Part shown: in pieces, positions 8,875 through 15,224 of the stretch
Position numbering within the stretch: position 1 is the first letter of the stretch
Layout: each line of letters starts with the position of its first letter
From: an uncultured Bacteroidales bacterium
GTDB lineage: Bacteria; Bacteroidota; Bacteroidia; Bacteroidales; UBA932
Assembly (NCBI GenBank): GCA_900317845.1
Contig: ONII01000011.1
Location: 1 to 47,924 of the forward strand
Direction of reading: 5' to 3'
Length of the DNA stretch: 47,924 bases
Program-made: the position numbers and the translations under genes
Notes under the pieces: generated by a model
What the model saw: only the letters and a program-made list of their open reading frames with translations
Database searches by the model: none
What the model was told of the DNA's origin: nothing

Positions 8875-9439
8875 CCGCTCTTCCCTGTTTGCCGGCCTTC
8901 TGATCGGCCTGGGTGCTTGTGGCTTTTTGGCACTGGGGGGGCTCCCCGGCGCCATCATTTTTGCTTTCGGCCTCATTGGCGTCGTGCTTTCAGGTACGCA
9001 CCTGTATACCGGACGTGCGGGCATCATGCCCCTGAAAGAAACGCCGGTGCTGGTTCGTATTTGGCTGTTCAACGTACTGGGGTGCATCCTGCTGGGGCTT
9101 CTGGTATGGTCACTGGGGGGCGAATCCGCAGAGCGTGCGCAAACGGTTGTCGCCGGGCGCCTTGCCCAGGGTCCCTGGCGCAGTTTTCTTCGCGCCGTGG
9201 GCTGCGGGCTCATCATCGACATCGCCGTCTGGCTGTACAGGACCAAGCAGAATATCCTGCCGGTCCTTTTTGGCGTGCCGCTGTTCATTGTGTGCGGCTT
9301 CTACCACTCTATTGCAGACGTGGTGTACATTGTGGCGGCCTGGAACTGGACGGGGGACCTCCTGTGGTACTACCCGCTCATCGTCCTGGGCAACTACGCC
9401 GGATGCAATATTCGCCGCGTAGTGTTACCACAAGCATAA
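8864..9439 (+). CDS. short formate/nitrite transporter (FNT) family membrane protein
   Basis: The protein has 191 residues and about six hydrophobic segments. The C-terminal half carries GFYHSIADVVYI and GNYAGCNIRR, which resemble the GF.HS.A and GN..GG segments of FNT channels that pass formate, nitrite or hydrosulfide. FNT proteins are usually 250-285 residues, so this one is shortened, mainly in loops and at the termini; it may be a distinct subfamily. The start overlaps the 83-residue protein by 11 bases. A tRNA gene follows 53 bases after the stop. I see no promoter of its own. The family call is from motif similarity, and a generic small membrane protein is the alternative. Confidence 0.65.
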   Translation: MEINRSSLFAGLLIGLGACGFLALGGLPGAIIFAFGLIGVVLSGTHLYTGRAGIMPLKETPVLVRIWLFNVLGCILLGLLVWSLGGESAERAQTVVAGRLAQGPWRSFLRAVGCGLIIDIAVWLYRTKQNILPVLFGVPLFIVCGFYHSIADVVYIVAAWNWTGDLLWYYPLIVLGNYAGCNIRRVVLPQA

Positions 9440-9467
9440 AAAAATTCGTTCCTAACAGAAAAATTAC

Positions 9468-9475
9468 TATATTTG
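9468..9475 (+). promoter_or_regulatory. -7 element for tRNA-Arg
   Basis: TATATTTG, 17 bases before the mature tRNA start, matches the consensus; TTCG at 9445-9448 is 19 bases upstream of it and is an imperfect -33. Confidence 0.6.
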
Positions 9476-9492
9476 CAGTCCTTTTACGGGAT

Positions 9493-9564
9493 GCCCCTGT
9501 AGTTTAAAGGATAGAATAACGGATTCCGGTTCCGTTGGTCCCGGTTCGATTCCGAGCGGGGGTA
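9493..9564 (+). tRNA. tRNA-Arg (anticodon CCG)
   Basis: The 72-base cloverleaf is complete. The acceptor stem pairs GCCCCTG with CGGGGGT (one G-U at the end). The anticodon stem pairs ACGGA with TCCGT around the loop TTCCGGT, giving anticodon CCG at 9526-9528, which reads the Arg codon CGG. The T-arm loop is TTCGATT; its stem has one C-A mismatch. The D-stem is weak, starting GTTT. CCA is not encoded. A strong hairpin terminator follows at once. Confidence 0.93.
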
Positions 9565-9565
9565 C

Positions 9566-9599
9566 AAAATAAACCAGGCAGTGCTGCCTGGTTTATTTT
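9566..9599 (+). terminator. terminator after tRNA-Arg
   Basis: A perfect 16-bp inverted repeat (9566-9581 with 9584-9599) around a TG loop. The stem is A+T-rich at its base and ends in TTTATTTT, so it should stop transcription on both strands. Confidence 0.9.
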
Positions 9600-9612
9600 G
9601 TACTGGTGTTTC

Positions 9613-9680
9613 ACTTACGGGGGAAGCATCCCCCGAGACCCCCTCGGTCGCTTTGCTCCGAATCCCCTCGCCTGACTGCT
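9613..9680. repeat. G+C-rich intergenic repeat (REP-like)
   Basis: The stretch contains the small hairpin CGGGGG-AAGCAT-CCCCCG (9618-9635) and then TCGGTCGCTTTGCTCCGA. The complement of the latter closely matches the segment at 18219-18235. It sits between the tRNA terminator and the DUF456 stop. Confidence 0.5.
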
Positions 9681-9689
9681 TTCGTTCGT

Positions 9690-10184
9690 TTAGAAGGCGT
9701 AACTCACAATGTAGAAGAGCATGACGGCGGAGGTGATGAGCTTAAGGCCGGTGCCAAAGATAAAGCCCAAAAATGCGCCAAAGGCCGATTTTACCGAGTC
9801 CGTTGCGCCTTTTCCGGCAAAAAACAGCTCGAAAAGCAGTGCACCCAGCAGCGAGCCGAAAATCATGCCCACCGGCGGATACAGAAGGCCCAGGAAAAGC
9901 CCTGCGATGGCGCCCCAACTGCCATATTTGCTCCCTCCGGTGAGTTTGGTGAACCAGGCCGGAACCACATAGTCCAGGAGGCTCACTACCAGGACAATAC
10001 CCAGCCAGATGAGAAGGAACTTGGTGGACATGGGTTCCCCCGCCCCGTTGGTACCGCCACCCCAGATGTACAGACAAAGCATACCCAGCCAGCCCAGCGG
10101 CGGACCGGGCAACGCGGGGGCTATGGAGCCCACGATGGCCAGAGCGCCCAGCACAATGGCCAAAATGCCAACAAACGTTTCCAT
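9690..10184 (-). CDS. DUF456 family membrane protein
   Basis: The protein has 164 residues that are almost wholly hydrophobic, with four to five membrane helices. The N-terminal APALPGPPLGWLGML segment and the mid GLLYPPVGMIFGSLLGALLFE segment fit the DUF456 family of small bacterial inner-membrane proteins, whose function is not known. The gene stands alone on the minus strand between the tRNA block and fabD. Upstream, TATATTTG on the minus strand (10204-10211) matches the -7 consensus and would give a short leader. No enzymatic residues can be pointed to. Confidence 0.8.
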   Translation of the reverse strand: METFVGILAIVLGALAIVGSIAPALPGPPLGWLGMLCLYIWGGGTNGAGEPMSTKFLLIWLGIVLVVSLLDYVVPAWFTKLTGGSKYGSWGAIAGLFLGLLYPPVGMIFGSLLGALLFELFFAGKGATDSVKSAFGAFLGFIFGTGLKLITSAVMLFYIVSYAF

Positions 10185-10203
10185 GGTCTTGCCTTTAACT
10201 TCA

Positions 10204-10211
10204 CAAATATA
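10204..10211 (-). promoter_or_regulatory. -7 element for the DUF456 gene
   Basis: TATATTTG on the minus strand, 19 bases before the ATG at 10184. A TTG at the correct -33 distance is missing. Confidence 0.45.
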
Positions 10212-10274
10212 ATAAAATAATCACACAATCCGCACGCCGGATTCCGTTACCGTGCACGGAAAAAGAAAAAAGGC

Positions 10275-10305
10275 TTGACTTGCATCGAAATTCTTAGTAT
10301 ATTTG
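10275..10305 (+). promoter_or_regulatory. promoter of fabD
   Basis: TTG (10275-10277), 20 bases, then TATATTTG (10298-10305): a full match to the Bacteroidetes housekeeping promoter. The ATG follows 19 bases later. Confidence 0.8.
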
Positions 10306-10324
10306 CATACTTTATAAAGTAAGA

Positions 10325-11194
10325 ATGAAAACTGCATACATTTTTCCCGGCCAGGGGTCCCAGTTTCCGGGCATGGCCAAAGACTTATATTCCAAGCATA
10401 AAGACCTGATGGAACGGGCCAACGAGGTCCTTGGGTTCCGCATTACAGACATCATGTTCGAGGGTACGGAAGAAGACCTCCGGGCAACCAAGGTTACCCA
10501 ACCGGCCATTTTCCTGCACAGCGTCCTGCTCTCCATGGAGCAGGAACAGCAGCCGGACATGGTAGCCGGTCACTCCCTGGGCGAATTCAGCGCCCTGGTG
10601 GCCGCCGGTGCCATGGATTGGGAGGACGGCCTGCGCCTGGTAGCCATCCGCGCCCGCGAAATGCAAAAGTGCTGCGAGAAAGTGCCCGGCACCATGGCCG
10701 CCATCATCAAACTCGGGGACGATGTCATTGAGCAGGTCTGCGCCGGCATCCCCGGCGTGGTTCCCGCCAACTACAACTCCCCCGGCCAGGTGGTCATCTC
10801 CGGAGAGGAACAGGCCATCGACACCGCCTGCGAGCAGCTCAAGGCCGCCGGTGCAAAGCGCGCCATCAAGCTCCCGGTGAGCGGCGCGTTCCACTCCCCG
10901 CTCATGGAACCGGCCCGCACGGAACTGGCCAAGGCCATTGAGGCCACGCCGTTCCACGCGCCCAAGTGTCCCATTTACCAAAACGTCACTGCCCAGGCCA
11001 CTACGGATCCGGAAGAGATCAAAGCCAACCTCCTAAAGCAGCTCACCTCCCCCGTCCGCTGGACCCAGAGCGTGCGCAACATGCGGGAAGCCGGCGCCAC
11101 CCACTTTGTGGAGCTGGGTCCCGGAGAGGTCCTGCAGGGGCTGGTGCGCCGCATCCTCCCGGAAGAAGGGCTGCAAATCGAGGGACGGCAATAG
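10325..11194 (+). CDS. fabD: malonyl-CoA:ACP transacylase
   Basis: The protein has 289 residues. It moves the malonyl group from CoA to acyl carrier protein at the entry to fatty acid synthesis in the cytoplasm. FPGQGSQ (7-13) forms the first conserved loop, GHSLGE (82-87) carries nucleophile Ser84, Arg109 (then 4 residues to Met113) fits the malonyl carboxylate-binding Arg, and His190 in SGAFHS is the partner of the catalytic dyad. The length matches the family (about 300). The gene is monocistronic in appearance, with its own promoter, and is followed by repeats and nifJ. It is not next to acpP or fabF, unlike in many bacteria. Confidence 0.95.
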   Translation: MKTAYIFPGQGSQFPGMAKDLYSKHKDLMERANEVLGFRITDIMFEGTEEDLRATKVTQPAIFLHSVLLSMEQEQQPDMVAGHSLGEFSALVAAGAMDWEDGLRLVAIRAREMQKCCEKVPGTMAAIIKLGDDVIEQVCAGIPGVVPANYNSPGQVVISGEEQAIDTACEQLKAAGAKRAIKLPVSGAFHSPLMEPARTELAKAIEATPFHAPKCPIYQNVTAQATTDPEEIKANLLKQLTSPVRWTQSVRNMREAGATHFVELGPGEVLQGLVRRILPEEGLQIEGRQ

Positions 11195-11198
11195 ATTT

Positions 11199-11238
11199 TT
11201 CGCTTCGCTCAAAATGACAAATCTTCGCTCAAAATGAC
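11199..11238. repeat. two tandem copies of the TTCGCTCAAAATGAC repeat
   Basis: TTCGCTTCGCTCAAAATGAC (11199-11218) is followed by the shorter TTCGCTCAAAATGAC (11224-11238). Related copies lie at 20614-20638 and, inverted, at 27668-27706. The stretch separates fabD from nifJ. Confidence 0.75.
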
Positions 11239-11272
11239 AATTTAATCTTACAACACAATACACTAACTAATT

Positions 11273-14200
11273 ATGGCAAAAGAAAAGAAATTCATCACCT
11301 GTGATGGTAACTATGCCGCCAGTAACATCGCTTACCTGTTCAGCGAGCATGCCGCCATTTACCCTATCACCCCCTCCTCCACGATGGCAGAAAACATCGA
11401 CGAGTGGGCTGCCCACGGCAAAAAGAACCTGTGGGGAGAGACCGTAAAAGTGACGGAAATGCAGAGCGAAGCCGGTGCTGCCGGTGCCGTTCATGGTTCC
11501 CTCCAGGCTGGTGCCCTCACTTCCACGTTCACGGCATCACAGGGCCTCCTGCTCATGATTCCGAACATGTACAAGATTGCCGGCGAAATGCTGCCCACCG
11601 TGTTCCACGTGAGCGCCCGCGCCCTGGCCAGCCATGCCCTTTCCATCTTTGGTGACCACCAGGATGTCATGGCCTGCCGCCAGACCGGTTTCTGCATGCT
11701 GGCTTCCGGTTCCGTTCAGGAAGCACAGGACCTGGCCGCCGTGGCACACCTTTCCGCCATCAAAGCCAGCCTCCCGTTCCTGCACTTCTTCGACGGCTTC
11801 CGTACCAGCCACGAAATCCAGAAAATCGAGGCCCTGGACGAGGACGCCCTTCGTGACATGGTCTCCAAGAAGGCCCTCGCCAAATTCCGCGAGCGCGCCC
11901 TGAGCCCGGATGCTCCTGTTACCCGCGGTACTGCCCAGAATGGTGACGTGTACTTCCAGGCCGTAGAGACCCGCAACCAGTTCTACGATGCCGTTCCGGA
12001 CATTGTAGCCCGCTACATGGGTGAAATCTCCGAGCTCACCGGCCGCAGCTATCGTCCCTTCGAGTACTACGGTGATCCCACCGCAGAGAACATCATCGTG
12101 GCCATGGGTTCCGTAACGGAAACCATCAAGGAAACCATCGACTACCTCGCCGGCCGCGGTCGCAAGTACGGTCTCATCACCTGCCACCTGTATCGTCCCT
12201 TCAGCGAGAAATACTTCTTTGCCGTGCTGCCCAAGAGCGTCCGCAAGATTGCCGTTCTGGACCGCACCAAGGAGCCCGGCGCCGTGGGCGAGCCTCTGTT
12301 CACGGATGTCCGCGCCCTCTTCCAGGGCAAGGACAACGTCCAAATCATCGGTGGCCGCTACGGTCTGTCCTCCAAGGACACCACCCCCGCCCAGATTGTG
12401 GCCGTGTATGACAACCTGGATGCCAAAGAGCCCAAGGCAGACTTCACCATCGGCATTGTGGACGATGTCACCTTCAAGAGCCTGCCCATCAAGAGCGAAG
12501 TCTCCATCGTGAAGCCCGGCACCACCGAGTGCAAATTCTATGGTCTGGGGTCGGACGGTACCGTGGGCGCCAACAAGAACACCATTAAAATCATCGGCAC
12601 GCACACAGACCTTTACAGCCAGGCCTACTTTGACTATGACTCCAAGAAGAGTGGCGGTTACACCTGCTCGCACCTCCGCTTCGGCCAGCAGCCCATCAAG
12701 GCTCCTTACCTGGTGAACACCCCGGACTTCGTGGCCTGCCACGTTCCTTCCTACCTTAAGAAGTACGATGTCCTCAAGGGCATCAAGGATGGCGGCACCC
12801 TGCTGCTGAACAGCCTCTGGGACGAGGAAGAGACTATCAAGAACATCCCGGACAACGTGAAAGCCATTATCGGCCGCAAGCACATCCGCGTGTTCATCAT
12901 CAACGCCACCAAGATTGCCGCAGAGATTGGCCTTGGCAACCGTACCAACACCATCCTCCAGAGCGCCTTCTTCAAGATCACCGGCATCATCCCCTACGAG
13001 GACGCCGTCAAGTACATGAAGGACGCTATCGTGAAGTCCTATGGCAAGAAGGGCGAGAACGTAGTGAACATGAACTACGCCGCCGTAGACCGTGGTGGAG
13101 AATACACGGAAATCCAGGTTCCTGCCGAGTGGGCCGGCCTCACCGCCAAGTTCGAAAACCCGAACAAGGACCGTCTGGCTCCCGCTTTTGTAAAGGACAT
13201 CGCCGACATTGTGAACGCCCAGGCCGGTGACACCCTCCCGGTGAGCGCCTTCATGCCTTACCTGGACGGCACCATGCCCGCCGGCACCGCCGCCTATGAA
13301 AAACGCGGTGTGGCCGTGAATGTTCCCACCTGGGATGCAGAAAAATGTATCCAGTGCAACACCTGCGCCTTCGTTTGCCCGCACGCCGCCATCCGTCCGT
13401 TCCTCCTCACCGAGGAAGAGGCCGCCAAGGTGCCCGCTAACGTCAAACTCGCTCAGGGCAAGGCCAACCTCAAGGATTACAAGTACACCATCGCCATCTC
13501 CGTGGACGACTGCACCGGCTGCGGCAACTGCGTAGACGTCTGCCTCGCCAAACCGGAGAAGTCCCTCAAGATGGTTCCTTACATCAATGACAAGGAAGAC
13601 CAGGCCGCCTTTGACTACCTGAACAAGAAGGTGGGCTACAAGGAGTACGTAGACAAGAAAGCCAACATGAAGAACAGCCAGTTCGCACAGCCGCTGTTCG
13701 AGTTCTCCGGTGCCTGCGCCGGTTGCGGTGAAACCCCCAACATCAAGGCCATCACCCAGCTGTTCGGCGACCACATGATGATTGCCAACGCCACCGGTTG
13801 CTCCTCCATCTACGGTGCTTCCTTCCCGGCCAGCCCGTACTGCACCAACGCTGCAGGTCACGGTCCCGCATGGGCCAACTCCCTGTTCGAGGACTTCTGC
13901 GAATTCGGTCTGGGCATGAAGCTCGGCAGCGACCGCATCCGCGCCACCGTCGCCGCCACCATGAAGCAGGCACTCGAGTGCTCTTGCTGCAGCGATGAAA
14001 TCAAGGCCCTTGCCGCCAAGTGGCTGGAAGCCCCTCAGGATGCCGCCGCCACCCGCGAGGTCGCAGACAAGATTGTCCCGCTGGCCAAAGAATGCGGCTG
14101 CGACACCTGCAAGAAACTCGTAGAACTCCAGCACTTCATCGCCGCCCGCAGCCAGTGGATCTTCGGCGGTGACGGTGCCTCATACGACATTGGTTACGGC

Positions 14201-14797
14201 GGTCTGGACCACGTCCTGGCCAGCGGTGAGAACGTGAACGTCCTGGTACTGGACACCGAGGTATACTCCAACACCGGCGGCCAGAGTTCCAAAGCCACTC
14301 CCGTGGGCGCCATTGCCAAGTTCGCCGCTTCCGGTAAGAAGATCCGCAAGAAGGATCTGGGCATGATGGCCATCAGCTACGGTTATGTATACGTAGCCCA
14401 GGTTGCCATGGGTGCCTCCCCGGTACAGTTCTTCAACGCCATCAAGGAAGCAGAGGCCTACGATGGCCCGTCCCTCATCATTGCCTACAGCCCTTGTATC
14501 AACCATGGCCTCAAGGCCGGCATGGGTCTGAGCCAGAAGGAAGAAAAGCTGGCCGTAGAGTGCGGTTACTGGCACCTCTACCGCTACAACCCGGCGCTGG
14601 AAGGCACGGACAAGAACCCGTTCACCCTGGACAGCAAGGAACCCGACTGGACCAAGTTCCAGGACTTCCTCAAAGGCGAGGTCCGCTTCGCTTCCCTGTA
14701 CAAGATGTTCCCGGAGAGCGCAGAGGAACTCCTCCAGAAGACAGAAGAGTTCGCCAAGGTTCGCCTGAACACCTACAAGCGTCTTGCCGGCAAATAG
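11273..14797 (+). CDS. nifJ: pyruvate:ferredoxin (flavodoxin) oxidoreductase
   Basis: The single chain has 1174 residues, full length for the homodimeric enzyme. It converts pyruvate and CoA to acetyl-CoA and CO2 and passes electrons to ferredoxin, the main anaerobic pyruvate route in Bacteroidales. YPITPSSTMAE near residue 25 begins the pyrimidine-binding domain. The 8Fe-8S ferredoxin domain has CIQCNTCAFVCP (about 692) and CTGCGNCVDVC (about 746); CAGCGETP (about 814) supplies ligands for the proximal cluster. GDGASYDIGYGG (about 966) is the thiamine diphosphate motif. A possible electron acceptor is the small ferredoxin at 18339-18512. The start ATG follows the repeat stretch; I see no consensus -7 element there. 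A strong terminator follows the gene. Confidence 0.96.
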   Translation: MAKEKKFITCDGNYAASNIAYLFSEHAAIYPITPSSTMAENIDEWAAHGKKNLWGETVKVTEMQSEAGAAGAVHGSLQAGALTSTFTASQGLLLMIPNMYKIAGEMLPTVFHVSARALASHALSIFGDHQDVMACRQTGFCMLASGSVQEAQDLAAVAHLSAIKASLPFLHFFDGFRTSHEIQKIEALDEDALRDMVSKKALAKFRERALSPDAPVTRGTAQNGDVYFQAVETRNQFYDAVPDIVARYMGEISELTGRSYRPFEYYGDPTAENIIVAMGSVTETIKETIDYLAGRGRKYGLITCHLYRPFSEKYFFAVLPKSVRKIAVLDRTKEPGAVGEPLFTDVRALFQGKDNVQIIGGRYGLSSKDTTPAQIVAVYDNLDAKEPKADFTIGIVDDVTFKSLPIKSEVSIVKPGTTECKFYGLGSDGTVGANKNTIKIIGTHTDLYSQAYFDYDSKKSGGYTCSHLRFGQQPIKAPYLVNTPDFVACHVPSYLKKYDVLKGIKDGGTLLLNSLWDEEETIKNIPDNVKAIIGRKHIRVFIINATKIAAEIGLGNRTNTILQSAFFKITGIIPYEDAVKYMKDAIVKSYGKKGENVVNMNYAAVDRGGEYTEIQVPAEWAGLTAKFENPNKDRLAPAFVKDIADIVNAQAGDTLPVSAFMPYLDGTMPAGTAAYEKRGVAVNVPTWDAEKCIQCNTCAFVCPHAAIRPFLLTEEEAAKVPANVKLAQGKANLKDYKYTIAISVDDCTGCGNCVDVCLAKPEKSLKMVPYINDKEDQAAFDYLNKKVGYKEYVDKKANMKNSQFAQPLFEFSGACAGCGETPNIKAITQLFGDHMMIANATGCSSIYGASFPASPYCTNAAGHGPAWANSLFEDFCEFGLGMKLGSDRIRATVAATMKQALECSCCSDEIKALAAKWLEAPQDAAATREVADKIVPLAKECGCDTCKKLVELQHFIAARSQWIFGGDGASYDIGYGGLDHVLASGENVNVLVLDTEVYSNTGGQSSKATPVGAIAKFAASGKKIRKKDLGMMAISYGYVYVAQVAMGASPVQFFNAIKEAEAYDGPSLIIAYSPCINHGLKAGMGLSQKEEKLAVECGYWHLYRYNPALEGTDKNPFTLDSKEPDWTKFQDFLKGEVRFASLYKMFPESAEELLQKTEEFAKVRLNTYKRLAGK

Positions 14798-14835
14798 TCG
14801 CGTGGGCATAAACGGCTGATTTACAGCCAACTACA

Positions 14836-14871
14836 AAAAATCGCTTAGGTCGTACGGCCTAAGCGATTTTT
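14836..14871 (+). terminator. terminator after nifJ
   Basis: A 14-bp perfect stem (14836-14849 with 14858-14871) around TCGTACGG, ending in five T residues. It is A-rich on the 5' side, so it may also serve the minus-strand LysR-like gene. Confidence 0.9.
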
Positions 14872-14910
14872 CATAAGTAACTAAGGGTCAGAGACTTAAC
14901 TCCACATAGA

Positions 14911-15165
14911 CTAAAGGCCGAAGGCCTGGTTGGCCAGGTCGTAGGCCTGCTGGATGCGGCGGGCATAGTCCCGGAAGGTTTCTCCGGCAGGCGTAAGCTG
15001 CAGCGCGGCGCCACGGACCAAAAGCGGACAGCCCAGGACCTCTTCCAGGGCCGATATCTGCGCACTCACAGCAGGCTGGCTAACACCCAGCTTACGGGCG
15101 GCGGCTGTAAAGCTTCCCTCCTCCGTTACAGCTAAAAAAGCACGAATTTTGCTGTCATATAACAT
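14911..15165 (-). CDS. stand-alone LysR-type DNA-binding domain protein
   Basis: The protein has 84 residues and consists of only the winged helix-turn-helix of LysR-type regulators. IRAFLAVTEEGSFTAAARKL and GVSQPAVSAQISALEEVLG are the classical helices, followed by a wing (PLLVRG, LQLTPAGE) and a linker helix. The effector-binding domain of about 200 residues is absent, and a TAG stop is followed by unrelated sequence, so this is either a natural minimal regulator or an old truncation. ModE, which uses a similar DNA-binding fold, is an alternative relative. The start is 8 bases from a minus-strand TAAATTTG, so the mRNA may be almost leaderless. It faces the M16 peptidase across a perfect 19-base palindrome. 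Confidence 0.85.
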   Translation of the reverse strand: MLYDSKIRAFLAVTEEGSFTAAARKLGVSQPAVSAQISALEEVLGCPLLVRGAALQLTPAGETFRDYARRIQQAYDLANQAFGL

Positions 15166-15172
15166 AATGTCA

Positions 15173-15191
15173 CAAATTTAATGTAAATTTG
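15173..15191. promoter_or_regulatory. palindromic operator / back-to-back -7 elements
   Basis: CAAATTTA-ATG-TAAATTTG is a perfect inverted repeat with 8-base arms. Each arm is also an exact TAnnTTTG -7 element, one facing the LysR-like gene and one the M16 peptidase. No good -33 TTG is present for either direction. A dimeric regulator bound here would block both promoters. Confidence 0.65.
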
Positions 15192-15224
15192 TTATTTGGA
15201 AAACACTTTATACACCTTAAAAAT

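Noticed and set aside
11537-14134. Minus-strand open frame of 865 codons under nifJ
   Set aside because: A product of high G+C third positions; nifJ on the other strand has all family motifs. The same holds for long antisense frames at 6559-8523, 15192-17552, 20705-22813, 31837-33972, 34215-36062 and 36067-38496.
14911-15165. Truncation of LysR caused by a sequencing frameshift
   Set aside because: I found no effector-domain sequence in the remaining 14798-14910 gap, which is short and holds the nifJ terminator. A real minimal protein or old decay fits better.
15189-15224. TTG start for the M16 peptidase
   Set aside because: The added 12 residues precede a clean signal peptide and the codons lie in the -7 element and leader.
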